Shown here: positions 53,487-64,000 of the stretch, in pieces
How the letters are laid out: every line of letters starts with the position of its first letter
How positions within the stretch are numbered: position 1 is the first letter of the stretch
Source of the DNA: Lucinisca nassula
Taxonomy: Eukaryota; Mollusca; Bivalvia; Lucinida; Lucinidae
Direction of reading: 5' to 3'
DNA: 64,000 nucleotides
Assembly: GCA_963580285.1 (NCBI GenBank)
Contig: OY757023.1
Location: forward strand, 86,825,108 to 86,889,107
Translations under genes and position numbers: made by a program
Notes under the pieces: model-generated
What the model saw: the letters and a program-made list of their open reading frames with translations, nothing else
Databases searched by the model: none
Told to the model about the DNA's origin: nothing

Positions 53487-53805
53487 ATATGTTCTATAGA
53501 AGGGTTATCCTTTGGAAGCAAGGAATACACCACAGAACTGAAAAACATGGAGTGTGCATGTTTCTGGGCCAGACTAGCTAGTTTCGGCCAATTAGGTCTC
53601 ATCAGTGACCCTCAAATATTTTCAAAATTCCACAATGGAATCGATGATCCCAAAGGACAAGAAAATATAAACTACACTATGATGTAGGGCAGGGAGACTT
53701 TTTACGGCCGCCACACATTCCCAGCCACCAGCTGTAGTGACGTTTAATATGCTCTATGGAAGGGTCATCCTTTGGAAGCAAGGAATACACCACAGAACTG
53801 AACAA
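53487..53805 (+). mobile_element. Repeat with 55-65-bp terminal direct repeats
   Basis: 'atatgttctatagaagggtt' at 53487 and 'atatgctctatggaagggtc' at 53747 start direct repeats that end near 'cagaactgaa'. Between them is the 'tttcggccaattagg' family. The arrangement resembles a very small LTR-like or tandem structure. Class unknown. Confidence 0.5.
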
Positions 53806-53819
53806 GATGTGTTTGTGAA

Positions 53820-54097
53820 ACACTGATGCCCCCGGACAGCGCCAATGTTAATGTTTTAAAAAATTTTGAAAAAAAAATAGGTCAAAGGTCAAGTTCAAGG
53901 TCACGAGATCAAAAATTATGGTACCACTGGAAAGGTCTTGTGATAAGGTATACACATGTGAAATATGAAAGCTCTATCTATTACCATTCAAAAGTTATGC
54001 CCAATGTTAAAGTTTTTGCAGACGGACAAACGGACAAACAGACGGACAGACCAAAAACTATATGCCCCCGAATCTCTTAGATTCCGGGGGCATAAAA
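53820..54097 (+). mobile_element. Pearl-like element with single core
   Basis: The core 'ggtcaaaggtcaagttcaag' to 'attcaaaagttatgcccaat' is followed by a GGAC/AAAC/AGAC tetranucleotide run (54020-54050) and a hairpin (54060-54094: 'tatgcccccgaatctc' / 'gattccgggggcata'). Confidence 0.65.
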
Positions 54098-54109
54098 ATA
54101 TGGAGTGTG

Positions 54110-54285
54110 CATGTTCCTAAGTCTGCCCAGGCAAAGCGGCCCGTCCATGCTTATAAACCCTATTGGTTTCATTGGTCGACAGGGCTTGAGATGTCACTAC
54201 ATCTCAGCCCCACAAAAATTGGAAGCAACGGCTCCAAAATGAACTGTAGTTGACGGGGACGTTAAACCTCAAATCAAACAAACAA
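54110..54285 (+). mobile_element. SINE-A 3' two-thirds
   Basis: 'ttcctaagtctgcccaggca' to 'aacctcaaatcaaacaaaca'. Confidence 0.65.
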
Positions 54286-54714
54286 ATGGCTGTATCGCCT
54301 TCACTTATATTCAGTCGGTGACATCACGAAGTGAGGTCTCCAGACTGTAGTCGTCGATTGATGGCCCTTCTCATCCACCATCTATTGAGTGGTTTTTAGA
54401 AGCATAATAGCTATCGCTTTTGGATATGCCTCAGAATTACTGAAATCTTCCACTCAAAATGTAGTTCCCGCCTAATTGAAAATTGTAGGTTATGAAACCA
54501 GTGGTAAAAAGTATACATTACGTTCTCTCTTTCAGCAGACATAACACAGCTGTGTTGATAACAGAATACAATTCCTCTGCCTTCTCTATTAGTATGAATG
54601 ACTTGATAATCTGATTAAATGTTGCAGCTCATAATTGCTTTATAAACATGTAATCCAGCTTACAAGAGCAAACATTTTAAGACTCATAGGGTCAACAAGC
54701 CTATGTAATTAACA
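54286..54714. other. No recognisable gene
   Basis: No motif or repeat seen. Confidence 0.45.
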
Positions 54715-54975
54715 CCACATGAACAAGTCCGTGAAATGATCTCCCTCTAAACCCACTTTATATGGAGAAAACAGGGGTTTACTCGGGTATACATTATTTT
54801 TTTTTTCTTATTTCTACTCCAAGACATAGGTTGTGGGTACTCGTTAGAACCACCCCAATGAGGCGGTTCTAACGAGCACCCAAAACCTATGTTTGCAGTA
54901 TAAATCAGAAAAAAATATCACGGATTTTCAGCAGAAAAGTAGCCATTTTGGAGATCTGAAAAAAAAAAAAAAAAA
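54715..54975. mobile_element. MITE-P copy
   Basis: Reversed orientation: 'acatgaacaagtccgtgaaa' first. Palindromic core 'actcgttagaaccaccccaa' / 'tgaggcggttctaacgag' (54839-54876). Ends in a poly(A) run. Confidence 0.7.
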
Positions 54976-54999
54976 AGCAATATATACTTCGCACGGGTG

Positions 55000-55185
55000 T
55001 GTTATCGTAATGACACCCCCATATACCCACTTTTTACAGAGAAAAATAGGATAAGCAGGGCATACTTTATTCTTCATATTTCTCTTCTAAAACAAGGATT
55101 GTGGGTACTCGTTAGAACCTTTTCATTGACGTAATTCTAATGAGCACCTACAATCGACGTTTGAAGCAGGTATAAAAACATCACC
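55000..55185. mobile_element. MITE-P-like copy, diverged
   Basis: 'gggtactcgttagaacct' and 'cattgacgtaattctaatga', with weaker pairing than other copies. Confidence 0.5.
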
Positions 55186-56394
55186 AGGAAAACCTGAGTG
55201 TTTGAGCTGTAAAAGAATACCTCTACTATGCACATGTATGTTAGAAGCATAAATACATGTAACAGTCCAGAACCGTTTTGTCAGAGAGACATCTTAGACG
55301 ACAATCAGATAATAATTTCAAATTTTATATGTTAAGTGCTGTTTCTTCACATACAAATGTTGGACACTGGCAAATAGTGTAGATCCAGATAAAATACCCT
55401 GTAATTCACTGACTTTGAGCTTCTCAAGCCTTTGATTGCGCTGCGTACCAACGCAGCGCCATTTGTAATGAGTTTGAGACACGGACTATGTAATCATGAA
55501 ACTTGACTTTTCAATGATGTAAGCGAATTGTCAGTTACAGAAGTTCGCGTGATTGATAAAATTAAAACATTTTTTTAACAATTTTAATTTGCTACTACAT
55601 TCAATTATACATTTGAAATCTGAATTTTTGCCATTCGAATTCTATTTTTGATACATTCTGGATTTTTAATAACGAACTATGTTTTTTGTTTTAATCATCG
55701 AAAGGGTATTCGGTTTTGATTATTATTGTATTTTCAGTCAGTACAGTCCTGAATATACTCCTGATATTTCATTGTTGAATTATCCCAAAATTAAAATTCA
55801 TTGTTTGAAATGGATGACAGAAGTCTATGCGTGTTTAAAATAGACGACAGTGCTTCTACACAGAATGGTACAATCTACGGTTTAGACGTATCCCTTTCGA
55901 TTCGAATGATTGTTTACTGCGCAATATTTAAGACTGTTACTACAGCAAAGGTTAACCCTTTCAACCCTGTAGCCCGGCGCAGATACTAATGCAAACATGT
56001 AGATCCTGATGAGATGTCTCATAATGAGCCACCTTATAGGGATATATTACTTGCCATCCTGATGGCGCTTTTAAGCTAGAATGGACGTGCCAAAAGTCAG
56101 TGATGGTAGAGCCCACGCCGATAACTCAGGGGTGGAAGGGTTGAAGGGTAAATAAATCAAAGCACTGACAGCACTGATAGGTCAAGTATCTCTGTGTAGA
56201 TTGAAAAAAAATGGCCCTGAGGGGAACTTGAACTGTTTCGTTTAACCCTTTACCCTAAGCAAACAGTGAAGACCCTGAAACAGACACCGCGTTCTGATAT
56301 GGGTATACACTGTTTGCAAAACCCAACACATGATTGCAGTCCAGATTCTACAGATAATTCTCTAAGATGTAAATAACGCGGCTTTTTTTTTTAT
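55186..56394. other. No recognisable gene
   Basis: AT-rich. A hairpin 'gcgctgcgtaccaacgcagc' lies near 55449, and a hairpin-family remnant ('gcaaacagtgaagaccctga') near 56259-56320. No coding signal found. Confidence 0.45.
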
Positions 56395-56690
56395 TATTAT
56401 TTGAGGTTTAACGTCCCCGTCAACACTGTAAAGGTCATTTTGGAGACGTTGCTTCCAATTTTGTGGGATTTGTACCCGACACTGAGATGAAATAACATCT
56501 CAAGCCATGTCGACCAATGAAACCAATAGGGTTTATTAGCATAGACTGTCCGACTTGCACTGCTTTACATGGGCAGGCTTAGTTCCTCTAAGCGGTTTAT
56601 CACCGAGTCCTCGTGTGGGGTGGGATTTCAGCTCTGCGTGGTAGCATCATGCAGCCCATCTATTTCTTCAAGCCCAGATGGACGGGGGCC
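56395..56690 (-). mobile_element. SINE-A, full-length copy (first of a pair)
   Basis: From the tail 'atttgaggtttaacgtcccc' to 'ttcaagcccagatggacg'. Confidence 0.75.
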
Positions 56691-56695
56691 GCCCG

Positions 56696-56890
56696 ACATT
56701 GAGGTGAAAAGACAACGCAAGCCCTGCCGCCCAATGAAACCAATAGGGTATATAAGCATGGACTCGCACCGCCTTGCCTGGGCAGGCTTATATCCTCTTA
56801 GCGGTTTACCAGTACTCGTGTGCGGGTCGGTTTCAGCTCAGCGTGGAAGCATCATGCCGCCCATCTATTTCTTCAAGCCCCGATGGGTGG
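56696..56890 (-). mobile_element. SINE-A, second copy in tandem, 3' end missing
   Basis: Begins 'acattgaggtgaaaagacaa', inside the SINE body, and ends 'ttcaagccccgatgggtgg', followed by a long T-run (56891-56916). Confidence 0.7.
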
Positions 56891-56944
56891 GTTTTTTTTT
56901 TTTTTTTTTTTTTTTTGTAAACGATCCTTACTTTGATTTCCCTA

Positions 56945-57195
56945 AAAACACGCCTATACAATTTTGACCCCCGTAAACCCCACTGTTATATAGTGAAACT
57001 GGAGTTAACGGTGATACCCATTATTTTTTTCTTATTTCTTATTAAAAATAGTTTGTAGATGCCCGTTAGAACCGCCGGGCCGAGGCGGTTCTAACGAGTA
57101 ATCACAATCTATATTTTGAACAGAAATATGATAAATATCAGATTTTCTTCTATCTGAAAGTTAATTTTCAATGTATTTGAATAGGTGTTCTTTAG
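56945..57195. mobile_element. MITE-P copy
   Basis: 'aaaacacgcctatacaattt', 'ccgtaaaccccactgttata', core 'ccgttagaaccgccgggccg' / 'aggcggttctaacgag' and 'gaataggtgttcttt'. Confidence 0.7.
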
Positions 57196-57346
57196 TAAAG
57201 AGTGATAGTCACGTGAGCGCAACGTTGAAAGTTGTGTGCTTAGTAACTTTGGTCGATTGGCAAACAGTCGACCCAAAAATGGTTTTTGTGTGGGTCTGGA
57301 GGGGGTGGAATTAACAGTGATTTCCGACATTGTTGGTTACTTCACA

Positions 57347-57450
57347 TCAGGCACATGACGATGTTGTGACGTCACATCTACGTCTGTGCAACGTCGTGAC
57401 ATTGCACCGACGTTGAGTTGACGTTGCCCTTGCGACGTGTGCCTGCTGGG
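57347..57450. mobile_element. 'Caggcacatgacg...gcctgctggg' inverted-repeat element
   Basis: The left 'caggcacatgacgatgttgt' and the right 'cttgcgacgtgtgcctgctg' are inverted. The interior is made of 'gacgtcac' and 'caacgtcg' modules. Similar sequences with CCAGCAGGCA ends are, to my recollection, widespread in animal genomes. Confidence 0.6.
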
Positions 57451-57705
57451 ATATTGATATTCTCAAACTGATTTTAAACTACAGTATTTAAATCATTCAT
57501 TATGCAATGAACAATGGGACTGAAAATTTAAGTAGAACAATTATTTTTCTTTCATCCAATGTTAAATTTGAGAAAATCAAATAAAAACAATTTGGGTCAT
57601 TTTGAGGTTGTTTTAATTTTTTCGGGATTTTCGGAGCTGGAAAAATGCCAGAACAGGTAAAGTCACTTGATTTGACATGAGGCATGATGATCCCAATTGT
57701 CCCGT

Positions 57706-57858
57706 ATGTACAAAGAATCTTTCTTCCGTCGGACCACTAGAGAGTGGAATGCTCTTTCCGATTCGATCATTTCCACAGTTGAAGGTGCTGATAATACTGA
57801 AGCTAATTTTGCCTCTTTCGTGAGAGACAGGGATAACTTCATAGGTCCTGATCTTTGA
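57706..57858 (+). pseudogene. 3' end of a different non-LTR ORF2 (fragment)
   Basis: A 50-codon frame from ATG at 57706 to TGA at 57858 reads MYKESFFRRTTREWNALSD, then ISTVEGADN, and ends in NFIGPDL. The 'ySFFprT.reWNaLp' pattern is characteristic of the C-terminal tail of many CR1/jockey-like RT ORFs (from memory of the family). Stops lie directly upstream in this frame, so the rest has been lost or is 5'-truncated, as expected for a dead non-LTR insertion. It does not match the R tail. Confidence 0.5.
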
Positions 57859-58004
57859 ATGGCATTTGACGTATTCTCAGTAATAATTCCGAATGCTGGT
57901 TCTGGTATGTGACTCTACCGATAGAGAAGAACCAGCATTTCCTAGGGTCATCCCAGAGTCACTCACCTCAAAGTGCATAGGACACATCAGTGTTTTTCAC
58001 ACGG

Positions 58005-58345
58005 TGCATCGTGACATTGACATTTGACACTTGACCGCGAAAATCTATAGTGTTCATCATCGTTCCACGGGAAACATTTGTGGAATGTTTGATACTTCAT
58101 TGATGATAGCTTTGCCTTTTATCCTGTTCACAATGTTTTCAATGTCAAGTCCATGGTTCACTTGGCATTTGACCCTTGACCTTGAAAATCAATAGGATTT
58201 ATTCTCTCTCCATGGGGACCATTTATGGAAGGTATGATGCTTCTCCGATGATGGCATTGTCTTTAATCCTGTTCACAAGTTTCCGGACACACGGACACCC
58301 ACACAAACACCCACACACGGACGTATGGTATCGATCAGGGGATAA
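58005..58345 (+). mobile_element. Pearl-like element, two cores
   Basis: Two copies of a core of about 150 bp ('catttgacacttgaccgcga' at about 58021; 'catttgacccttgaccttga' at about 58166; each followed by 'cctgttcacaa') lead into an ACACGG/ACCC microsatellite (58286-58325). Confidence 0.6.
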
Positions 58346-58735
58346 TAACGAACAATCATGTAATGTGTCATTGACTGGTGACAGATAGATCTCAAAGCTA
58401 TAGTTCTGAAGTCATTCAAGTTGCTTTTTTGCGTCGAAATGCTCTTTATGAACTGCTCGCGATGTTTCATACTCTTTTTCCACCTTCTCTGGTTATGATT
58501 TGTACTGCCCGCAATTGGGAATGGCCTTAGAAAACCTTTCCTATAATGAAACGGTAAGAAAAGGCTCATTCTCATGTATTAGGTCCAACCCTTTAAAGAC
58601 ATGCACAATCATGAAATCTTTTAATGAAATTAAAGGTAAACTAGATCGCGCAGTCGATGGTATACCATCGCAAATACCCGCTTTTTCTATGAATAACACT
58701 AATGACTATGTATTAGCTAGCCAAAACTACATACA

Positions 58736-58912
58736 GTTCAACCTGTATTAAGCAAGTGCTTAAGGGATAGTCAAAATATGCTTGCTTAAGACAGGTTCTT
58801 GCTTAATACAGGTGAAATTTAACACATCTGCCTTTCTTGGGAACTGAATGCCTGCTTGCTTAAGACAGGTTGCTTGCTTAATAGAGGTGGCCACTAAGAC
58901 AGGTTTTACTGT
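58736..58912. mobile_element. Inverted-repeat element, 'cctgtattaagcaag' type
   Basis: 'cagttcaacctgtattaagc' at the left and 'ccactaagacaggttttactg' at the right are inverted. Internal copies of 'tgcttgcttaagacaggt' alternate in orientation. Distantly like MITE-K. Confidence 0.6.
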
Positions 58913-58924
58913 ATAAGTTAAAAA

Positions 58925-59852
58925 AGTTGCAAAGAACATTCTAACTGATAAGCAAAGCTTCAGGAGTGTAACTCTTATAGTTTAGAAGATATGGCAAAGT
59001 CATACCCTTTTTACCTTTGACCTTGGGATCATGTTGAGGTCCACCAAAATTATCCCAATTTATCCTATATTCCAACGGCCATCCAATATCTAAGTTTCAG
59101 AGTGTAACACCAATAGTTTAGATGATATGACAAAGTCATACATTTTAACTTTTGACCTTGGGGTCATGTTGAGGTCGAGGTCACACCAAAAGTATCCCAA
59201 TTTATTCTATATTCAAAGGGCCATCCAATAACCAAAGTTTCAGAAGTGTAACTCCAATAGTTTAGAAGATATGGCAAAATCATACTTTTTGACCTTTGAC
59301 CTTGGGGTCGTGTTGAGAACAAGGTCACACCAAAAGTAGCCCAATATATTCTATATTCCAAGGGCCGTCCAATAACCAAAGTTTCAGAAGTGTAACTCCG
59401 ATAGTTTAGAAGATATGACAAAGTCATACTTTTTTACCTTTGACCTTGGGGTCATGTTGAGGTCAAGGTCACACCTAAAGGAGCCCAATTTATTCTATAT
59501 TCCAAGGGTCATCCAATAACCAAAGTTCCAGAAGTGTAACTCCAATAGTTTAGAAGATATGGCAAAATAATACTTTATGACATTTGACCTTAGGGCCATG
59601 TTGAGGTCAAGGTCACGCCAAAAGTAGCACAGTGCCATCTGCATTCCATTTATTATCCACAGGCAAAGTTTGAAAAATGTATCTTAACCGGTTTCAGAGG
59701 AGATCCATTCCATAGAAACTTGACGGACGTATGTACACGCACACACACATACTTACATACAAACATACATACATACAGACCCCCGGACTGATAGACACTC
59801 GACTCTGACACGAAAATAATATACCCGATTTTCTTCGAAAAAGCGGGTATAA
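58925..59852 (+). mobile_element. Pearl-like element: about 115-120-bp cores, microsatellite, hairpin
   Basis: At least five units with 'ccaaagtttcagaagtgtaa', 'ctccaatagtttagaagata' and 'tttgaccttggggtcatgtt' recur every 115-120 bp from about 58950 to 59620. They lead into a CA/CATA microsatellite (59740-59778) and a terminal hairpin (59819-59850: 'tatacccgattttcttcg' / 'aaaaagcgggtata'). Confidence 0.7.
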
Positions 59853-60164
59853 AAAATTGTTTTCCGCAGCGCTTCCTCCTTTGCTCCAACATGGAGCAAT
59901 TTTTTACTTGTTTTATATAGATGCTGCTGTTCTTCAACACTTCTTACCATGCTATGTCTACAAAACAGGAAAATGCAACGACAAATGAGGTGAAGATTCT
60001 TCAACTGTCCTCTGAGAATCCATTTATCCTCACTTCCTTGACATAATTCGGAGCAATTAATTACTTTTATCACGATGACATTAGTCAATGTGCGAACTTA
60101 ACTATAGCAAGTAGCAAACACAGGGTTTCCAGTGATGCTGCTCATGCACGAGCAGAGTAGATCA
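59853..60164. other. No recognisable gene
   Basis: A minus-strand ORF of about 110 codons (60088-59753) has no motif I know and runs into the microsatellite and hairpin, so I do not call it. Confidence 0.45.
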
Positions 60165-60409
60165 GGACCCCGAGGTTATAAAACTTTTTTCATGCTCAAC
60201 TCAGGTGAGCATGAAATTTGTAATGCTCATAACTATTAAAATACAAACAAATCAGGCAATTTTCTTGCTCAGATCAGCACAGAATGTCATTTATCCTGCT
60301 CATAAATTTTAAAATGCCAACATTTGTTGGCATTTTAAAACTTATGAGCAGGATAAATGTCATGCTCAAGTGAGTTGAGCAGGAAAAAAGTTTTATAACC
60401 TCGGGCCCA
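60165..60409. mobile_element. MITE-H, complete copy
   Basis: The ends 'ccccgaggttataaaacttt' and 'aaagttttataacctcgggc' are inverted over about 38 bp. The central palindrome is 'aaattttaaaatgccaacat' / 'tgttggcattttaaaactta'. Confidence 0.8.
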
Positions 60410-60532
60410 TGCAGTCTTTAAGGATGCCCGTTGACACAACCATTCTTTGTCTGTAGTGTTCGTATTTGGTACGAGCGCTGACCCTTGTCTTGCCTTGTGC
60501 GCAGCTATTGGAAGCGAACCCAGCCCATAGGG

Positions 60533-60805
60533 GCGCCATCGGGGAAGAAATAGATGGGCTGCATGATGCTTCCACGCAGAGCTGAAACCAACCGCTCGCG
60601 AGTACTGGTAAACCGCTTAGAGGATCTAAACCTGCCCAGGCAAAGCGGTGCGAGTCGGACCGTCCATTTTTATAAACCCTAGGCAACAGGGCTTGAGATG
60701 TCATGTCATCTAAATGTCGGGTAAAAGTCCCACAAAATTGAAAGCAACGTCTCCAAAATGACTTATACAGTGTTGACGGGGACGTAAAATCTCAAATCAA
60801 ACAAA
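60533..60805 (+). mobile_element. SINE-A copy
   Basis: 'gcgccatcggggaagaaata' to 'atctcaaatcaaacaaacaa'. The extreme 5' end is altered. Confidence 0.75.
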
Positions 60806-60905
60806 CAAACAAAACCTGTTGGAAGACGCGTGTTCGCTAGCTCTTGTAGTTGCATATGTACATATATAGTCAATGGGAGTGGTTGGGTGGGGCGAAGGTG
60901 CCATA

Positions 60906-61049
60906 CCAGCAGGCACATGACGTATTTGTGACGTCACATCAACGTCGGTACAACGTCATGACGTTTATGCAACGTCACATCAACGTCGGTGCAATGTGTT
61001 GCACACGACGTTGATCTGACGTTGCCTTAGCGAGGTTTGTCTGCTGGGA
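60906..61049. mobile_element. 'CCAGCAGGCA' inverted-repeat element, copy 2
   Basis: 'ccagcaggcacatgacgta' at the left and 'gaggtttgtctgctgg' at the right. The interior contains four 'caacgtc' or 'gacgtt' modules. Confidence 0.65.
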
Positions 61050-61345
61050 TGTATCTCCCGACATCGGGACGTCCAATCGACTGACTGCTGTCTTTGCAGC
61101 AAGTAAGGGTAGAGCTGGGATGTCTTTTTTTTTTTTTTTTTTTCTGCATCTTAATTCATTTTCATCTTTCTCTCCCGTCCCCCTCTTTTCACCCCTTCAA
61201 CTATCTTTTCTAACTCTTTTCACCCTGTTTGTTTTGTCTGTTTGTTTTATTAGAAGCCTCCGTGGTGTGTGATCATTGGCTTTTGGCTATCCATTGTAAA
61301 TGAAAAAGAGACTAACTGTCAAAGATATTATACCAAACAAGAGGG
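61050..61345. other. Poly-T tract and SINE-C head remnant
   Basis: T-run at 61122-61143. 'agaagcctccgtggtgtgtg' at about 61252 is a SINE-C head with no body. No gene. Confidence 0.5.
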
Positions 61346-64000
61346 CCCAGAGGGCCCTGAATCGCTCACCTGAGAATTAGTGTCTCCAGTACATTCTAGG
61401 CCCAAGAGCTATAATTTGAACAAACTTGGTAATGGTCCACTAGATGAAGCTTCATACCAAATATCAAAGACCTGGGCCTTCTGGTTTCAGACAAGAAGAT
61501 TTTTAAAGGTTTTCCCTATATAAGCCTATAAAAACCAAATGGTCCCGGGGTGGGGGCATTTTTGGCCCAAGGGCTATAATTTGAACAATCGTCAAAGAGG
61601 TCCACTAGATGAAGCTTCACACCTAATACCAAAGATCTGGGCCTTGCGGATTCAGAGAAGAAGATTTTCCATGTAGAAGCCTATGTAAAACCAAAGACCC
61701 CAGGGGTGGGGGCATTTTTGGCCCCAGGGATATAATTTGAACAATCTTGGTAGAGGTCCACTAGTTGAAGCATAGAGCAGGGCCTTGTGGTATCAGAGAA
61801 GAAGAATTTTAAATATTTTCCCTAATTAAGCCAATGAAAAACCAAAGGGTCCCGGGGTGGGGGCATTTTTGGTTCTAGGGCTATAATTTGAACATTCTTG
61901 ATAGAGGTCCAATAGATGAAGCTTCACACCAAATATCTAAGACATTGGCCTTGCAGTATCTGAGAAGAAGTTTTTTTTTAAGATTTTCCCTATATAAGCC
62001 TATGTAAAACCAAAGGCCCCCGGGGCGGGGGCATGTTTGGCCCCAGGGCTATAATTTGAACAATCTTGGTAGAGGTCCATAAGATTAAGCTTCAAACCAA
62101 ATATCAATGCCCTGGGCCTTGCGGTTTCATAGAAGAAAAGTTTTAAAGATTTTCCCCACCTAATCCGAGGTAAAACCAAAGGTGCCCTGGGCAGGGCATT
62201 TTTCGCCCCAGGGCTATAATTTGAACAATCTTGGTAGTGGTCCACTAGGTGAAGCTTCATACCAAATATCAAAGACCTAGGCCTTGTGGTTTCAGAGAAG
62301 AAGATTTTAAAAGGTTTCCCTATATAAGCCTATGAAAAAACCAAAGGGTCCAAGGGTGGGGCCATTTTCGGCCCCCGGGCTTTAATTTGAACAATCTTGA
62401 AAGAGGTCCACTAGGTGAAGCTTCACACCAAATATCAAAGATCTGGGCCTTGTGATTTCAGTAAGGAAGATTTTTAAAGATTTTCCCTGTATAAGCCTAT
62501 GTAAAACCAAAGGCCCCCGATGCGGGGGCCTTTTTTGCCCCAAGGCTATAATTTGAATAATCTTAGTAAAGGTCCACCAGGTAAAGCTTCACACCAAATA
62601 TTAAAGACCTGGGCCTTGTGGTTTCAGAGAAGAAGATTTTTTAATGATTTTCCCTAAATAAGCCTATGTAAAACCATAGGCCCCCTGGGCGGGGGCATTT
62701 TAGCCCTCAGGGCTTTAATTTGAACAATCTTGGTAGAGGTCCACTAGATGAAGCTTCACACCAAATATCAAAGACCTGGGCCTTGTGGTTTCAGAGAAGA
62801 AGATTTTTTAATGATTTTCCCTAAATAAGCCTATGTAAAACCATAGGCCCCCTGGGCGGGGGCATTTTAGCCCTCAGGGCTTTAATTTGAACAATCTTGG
62901 TAGAGGTCCACCAGATGAAGCTTCACACCAAATATCAAAGATCTGGGCCTTGTGGTTTCAGAGAAGAAGATTTTTAAAGATTTTCCCTGTATAAACCTAT
63001 GTAAAAACAAAGGCCTCCGTGGCGGGGGCATTTTTGACCACAATGCTATAATTTGAACAATCCAAGTAGAGGTCCACAAGGTAAAGCTTCACACCAAATA
63101 TTAAAGACCTGGGCCTTGTGGTTTCAGAGAAGAAGATTTTTTAATGATTTTCCCTATATAAGCCTATGTAAAACCATAGGCCCCCGGGGCGGGGGCATTT
63201 TGGCCCCACGTGCTATAATTTGAACAATCTTGGTAGAGGTCCACTAGATGAAGCTTCACACCAAATATCAAAGATCTGGGCCTTGCGGTTTCAGAGAAGA
63301 AGATTTTTTAAGATTTTCCCTGTACAAGCCAATGTAAAACCAAAGGCCCCCGGGGCGGGGGCATTTTGGCCCAAAGGCTTTAATTTGAACAATCTTAATA
63401 GAGGTCCACCAGGTAAAGCTTCACACCAAATATTAAAGACCTGGGCCTTGTGGTTTCAGAGAAGAAGATTTTTTAATGATTTTCCCTAAATAAGCCTGTG
63501 TAAAACCATAGCCCCCTGGGCGGGGGCATTTTAGCCCTCAGGGCTTTAATTTGAACAATCTTGGTAGAGGTCCACTAGATGAAGCTTCACACCAAATATC
63601 AAAGATCTGGGCCTTGTGGTTTCAGAGAAGAAGATTTTTAAAGATTTTCCCTGTATAAACCTATGTAAAAGCAAAGGCCTCCGGGGTGGGGGCATTTTTG
63701 GCCCCAAGGCTATAATTTGAACAATCCAAGTAGAGGTCCACAAGGTAAAGCTTCACACCAAATATTAAAGACCGGGGCCTTGTGGTTTCAGAGAAGATGA
63801 TTTTTTTAATGATTTTCCCTATATAAGCCTATGTAAATCCATAGGCCCCCGGGGCGGGAGCATTTTGGCCCCACGTGCTTTAATTTGAACAATCTTGGTA
63901 GAGGTCCACTAGATGAAGCTTCACACCAAATATCAAAGATCTGGGCCTTGCGGTTTCAGAGAAGAAGATTTTTTTAAGATTTTCCCTGTACAAGCCAATG
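61346..64000 (+). repeat. About 160-bp tandem array, runs off the window
   Basis: It opens with 'gagggcccagagggccctga' and 'atcgctcacctgag', then repeats a unit of about 155-165 bp: 'ctataatttgaacaatcttg' + 'gtagaggtccactagatgaa' + 'gcttcacaccaaatatcaaa' + 'cttgtggtttcagagaagaa' + 'attttccctatataagccta'. There are about 17 units to the edge. In part of the array adjacent pairs alternate between two variants, giving a dimer of about 325 bp. The opening small palindrome fits the 5' end of a pearl/Helentron-like element. ORFs here are repeat translations. Confidence 0.8.

Noticed and set aside
56569..56967. 132-codon plus-strand ORF
   Set aside because: It is a translation of two tandem SINE-A copies and a T-run.
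59753..60088. 111-codon minus-strand ORF
   Set aside because: It extends into a CA/CATA microsatellite and a pearl-like hairpin, and I recognise no domain.
2350..64000. CRISPR-like arrays
   Set aside because: The tandem arrays lack unique spacers of constant length between short repeats, and the sequence is eukaryotic.

Overview
This is eukaryotic, AT-rich DNA built almost entirely from transposable elements and tandem repeats. I could not support any intact host gene. The repeat content points to a bivalve mollusc, probably a heterodont clam or mussel (inference, moderate confidence). The signs are tRNA-headed SINEs with a 'gacgttaaac' 3' end, core-repeat arrays that run through an ACGG-type microsatellite into a terminal hairpin (as in the bivalve 'pearl' elements), arrays containing 'gggccataactc' and 'ATCGCTCACCTGAG', and a dense population of MITEs.

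Layout. 1-1732 is a large inverted repeat (foldback element). 2350-4974 is a higher-order tandem array ending in an ACGG-type microsatellite and a hairpin. 5.0-7.3 kb holds SINEs and MITEs. 7335-31092 is the main structure: a block of nested repeats of about 3.6 kb (called X here) followed by a complete 6.5-kb non-LTR retrotransposon (called R). The X-R pair occurs twice head to tail, and a third X follows without R. R carries two in-frame ORFs: ORF1 (coiled coil plus an RRM-like C-terminal domain) and ORF2 (APE-type endonuclease, reverse transcriptase, C-terminal zinc-knuckle-like motif). The two copies encode identical proteins as translated, so either the duplication is very recent or it is an assembly product.

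31.1-61.3 kb is a mosaic. It contains a mariner DNA transposon at 39.5-40.8 kb with perfect 35-bp terminal inverted repeats but a frameshifted DD34D transposase. It also contains a TTAA-flanked inverted-repeat element (37.1-37.8 kb), a TA-flanked element with long nested inverted repeats (49.0-50.1 kb), two copies of a 172-bp foldback, a MITE family built round a palindromic core, a 66-70-bp tandem array (45.9-47.3 kb), several short pearl-like elements, a perfect palindrome centred on A27/T23 and many SINE copies. 61.35 kb to the right edge is another roughly 160-bp tandem array that runs out of the window.

How the parts work together. The only coding capacity I can support is for transposition: R can plausibly make its own proteins, and the mariner is broken. 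SINEs and MITEs are non-coding and would need enzymes supplied in trans. Family names (SINE-A to SINE-D, MITE-G, -P, -H, -K, -L, -F) are labels for this window only. Repeat boundaries were read by eye and may be off by several bases.
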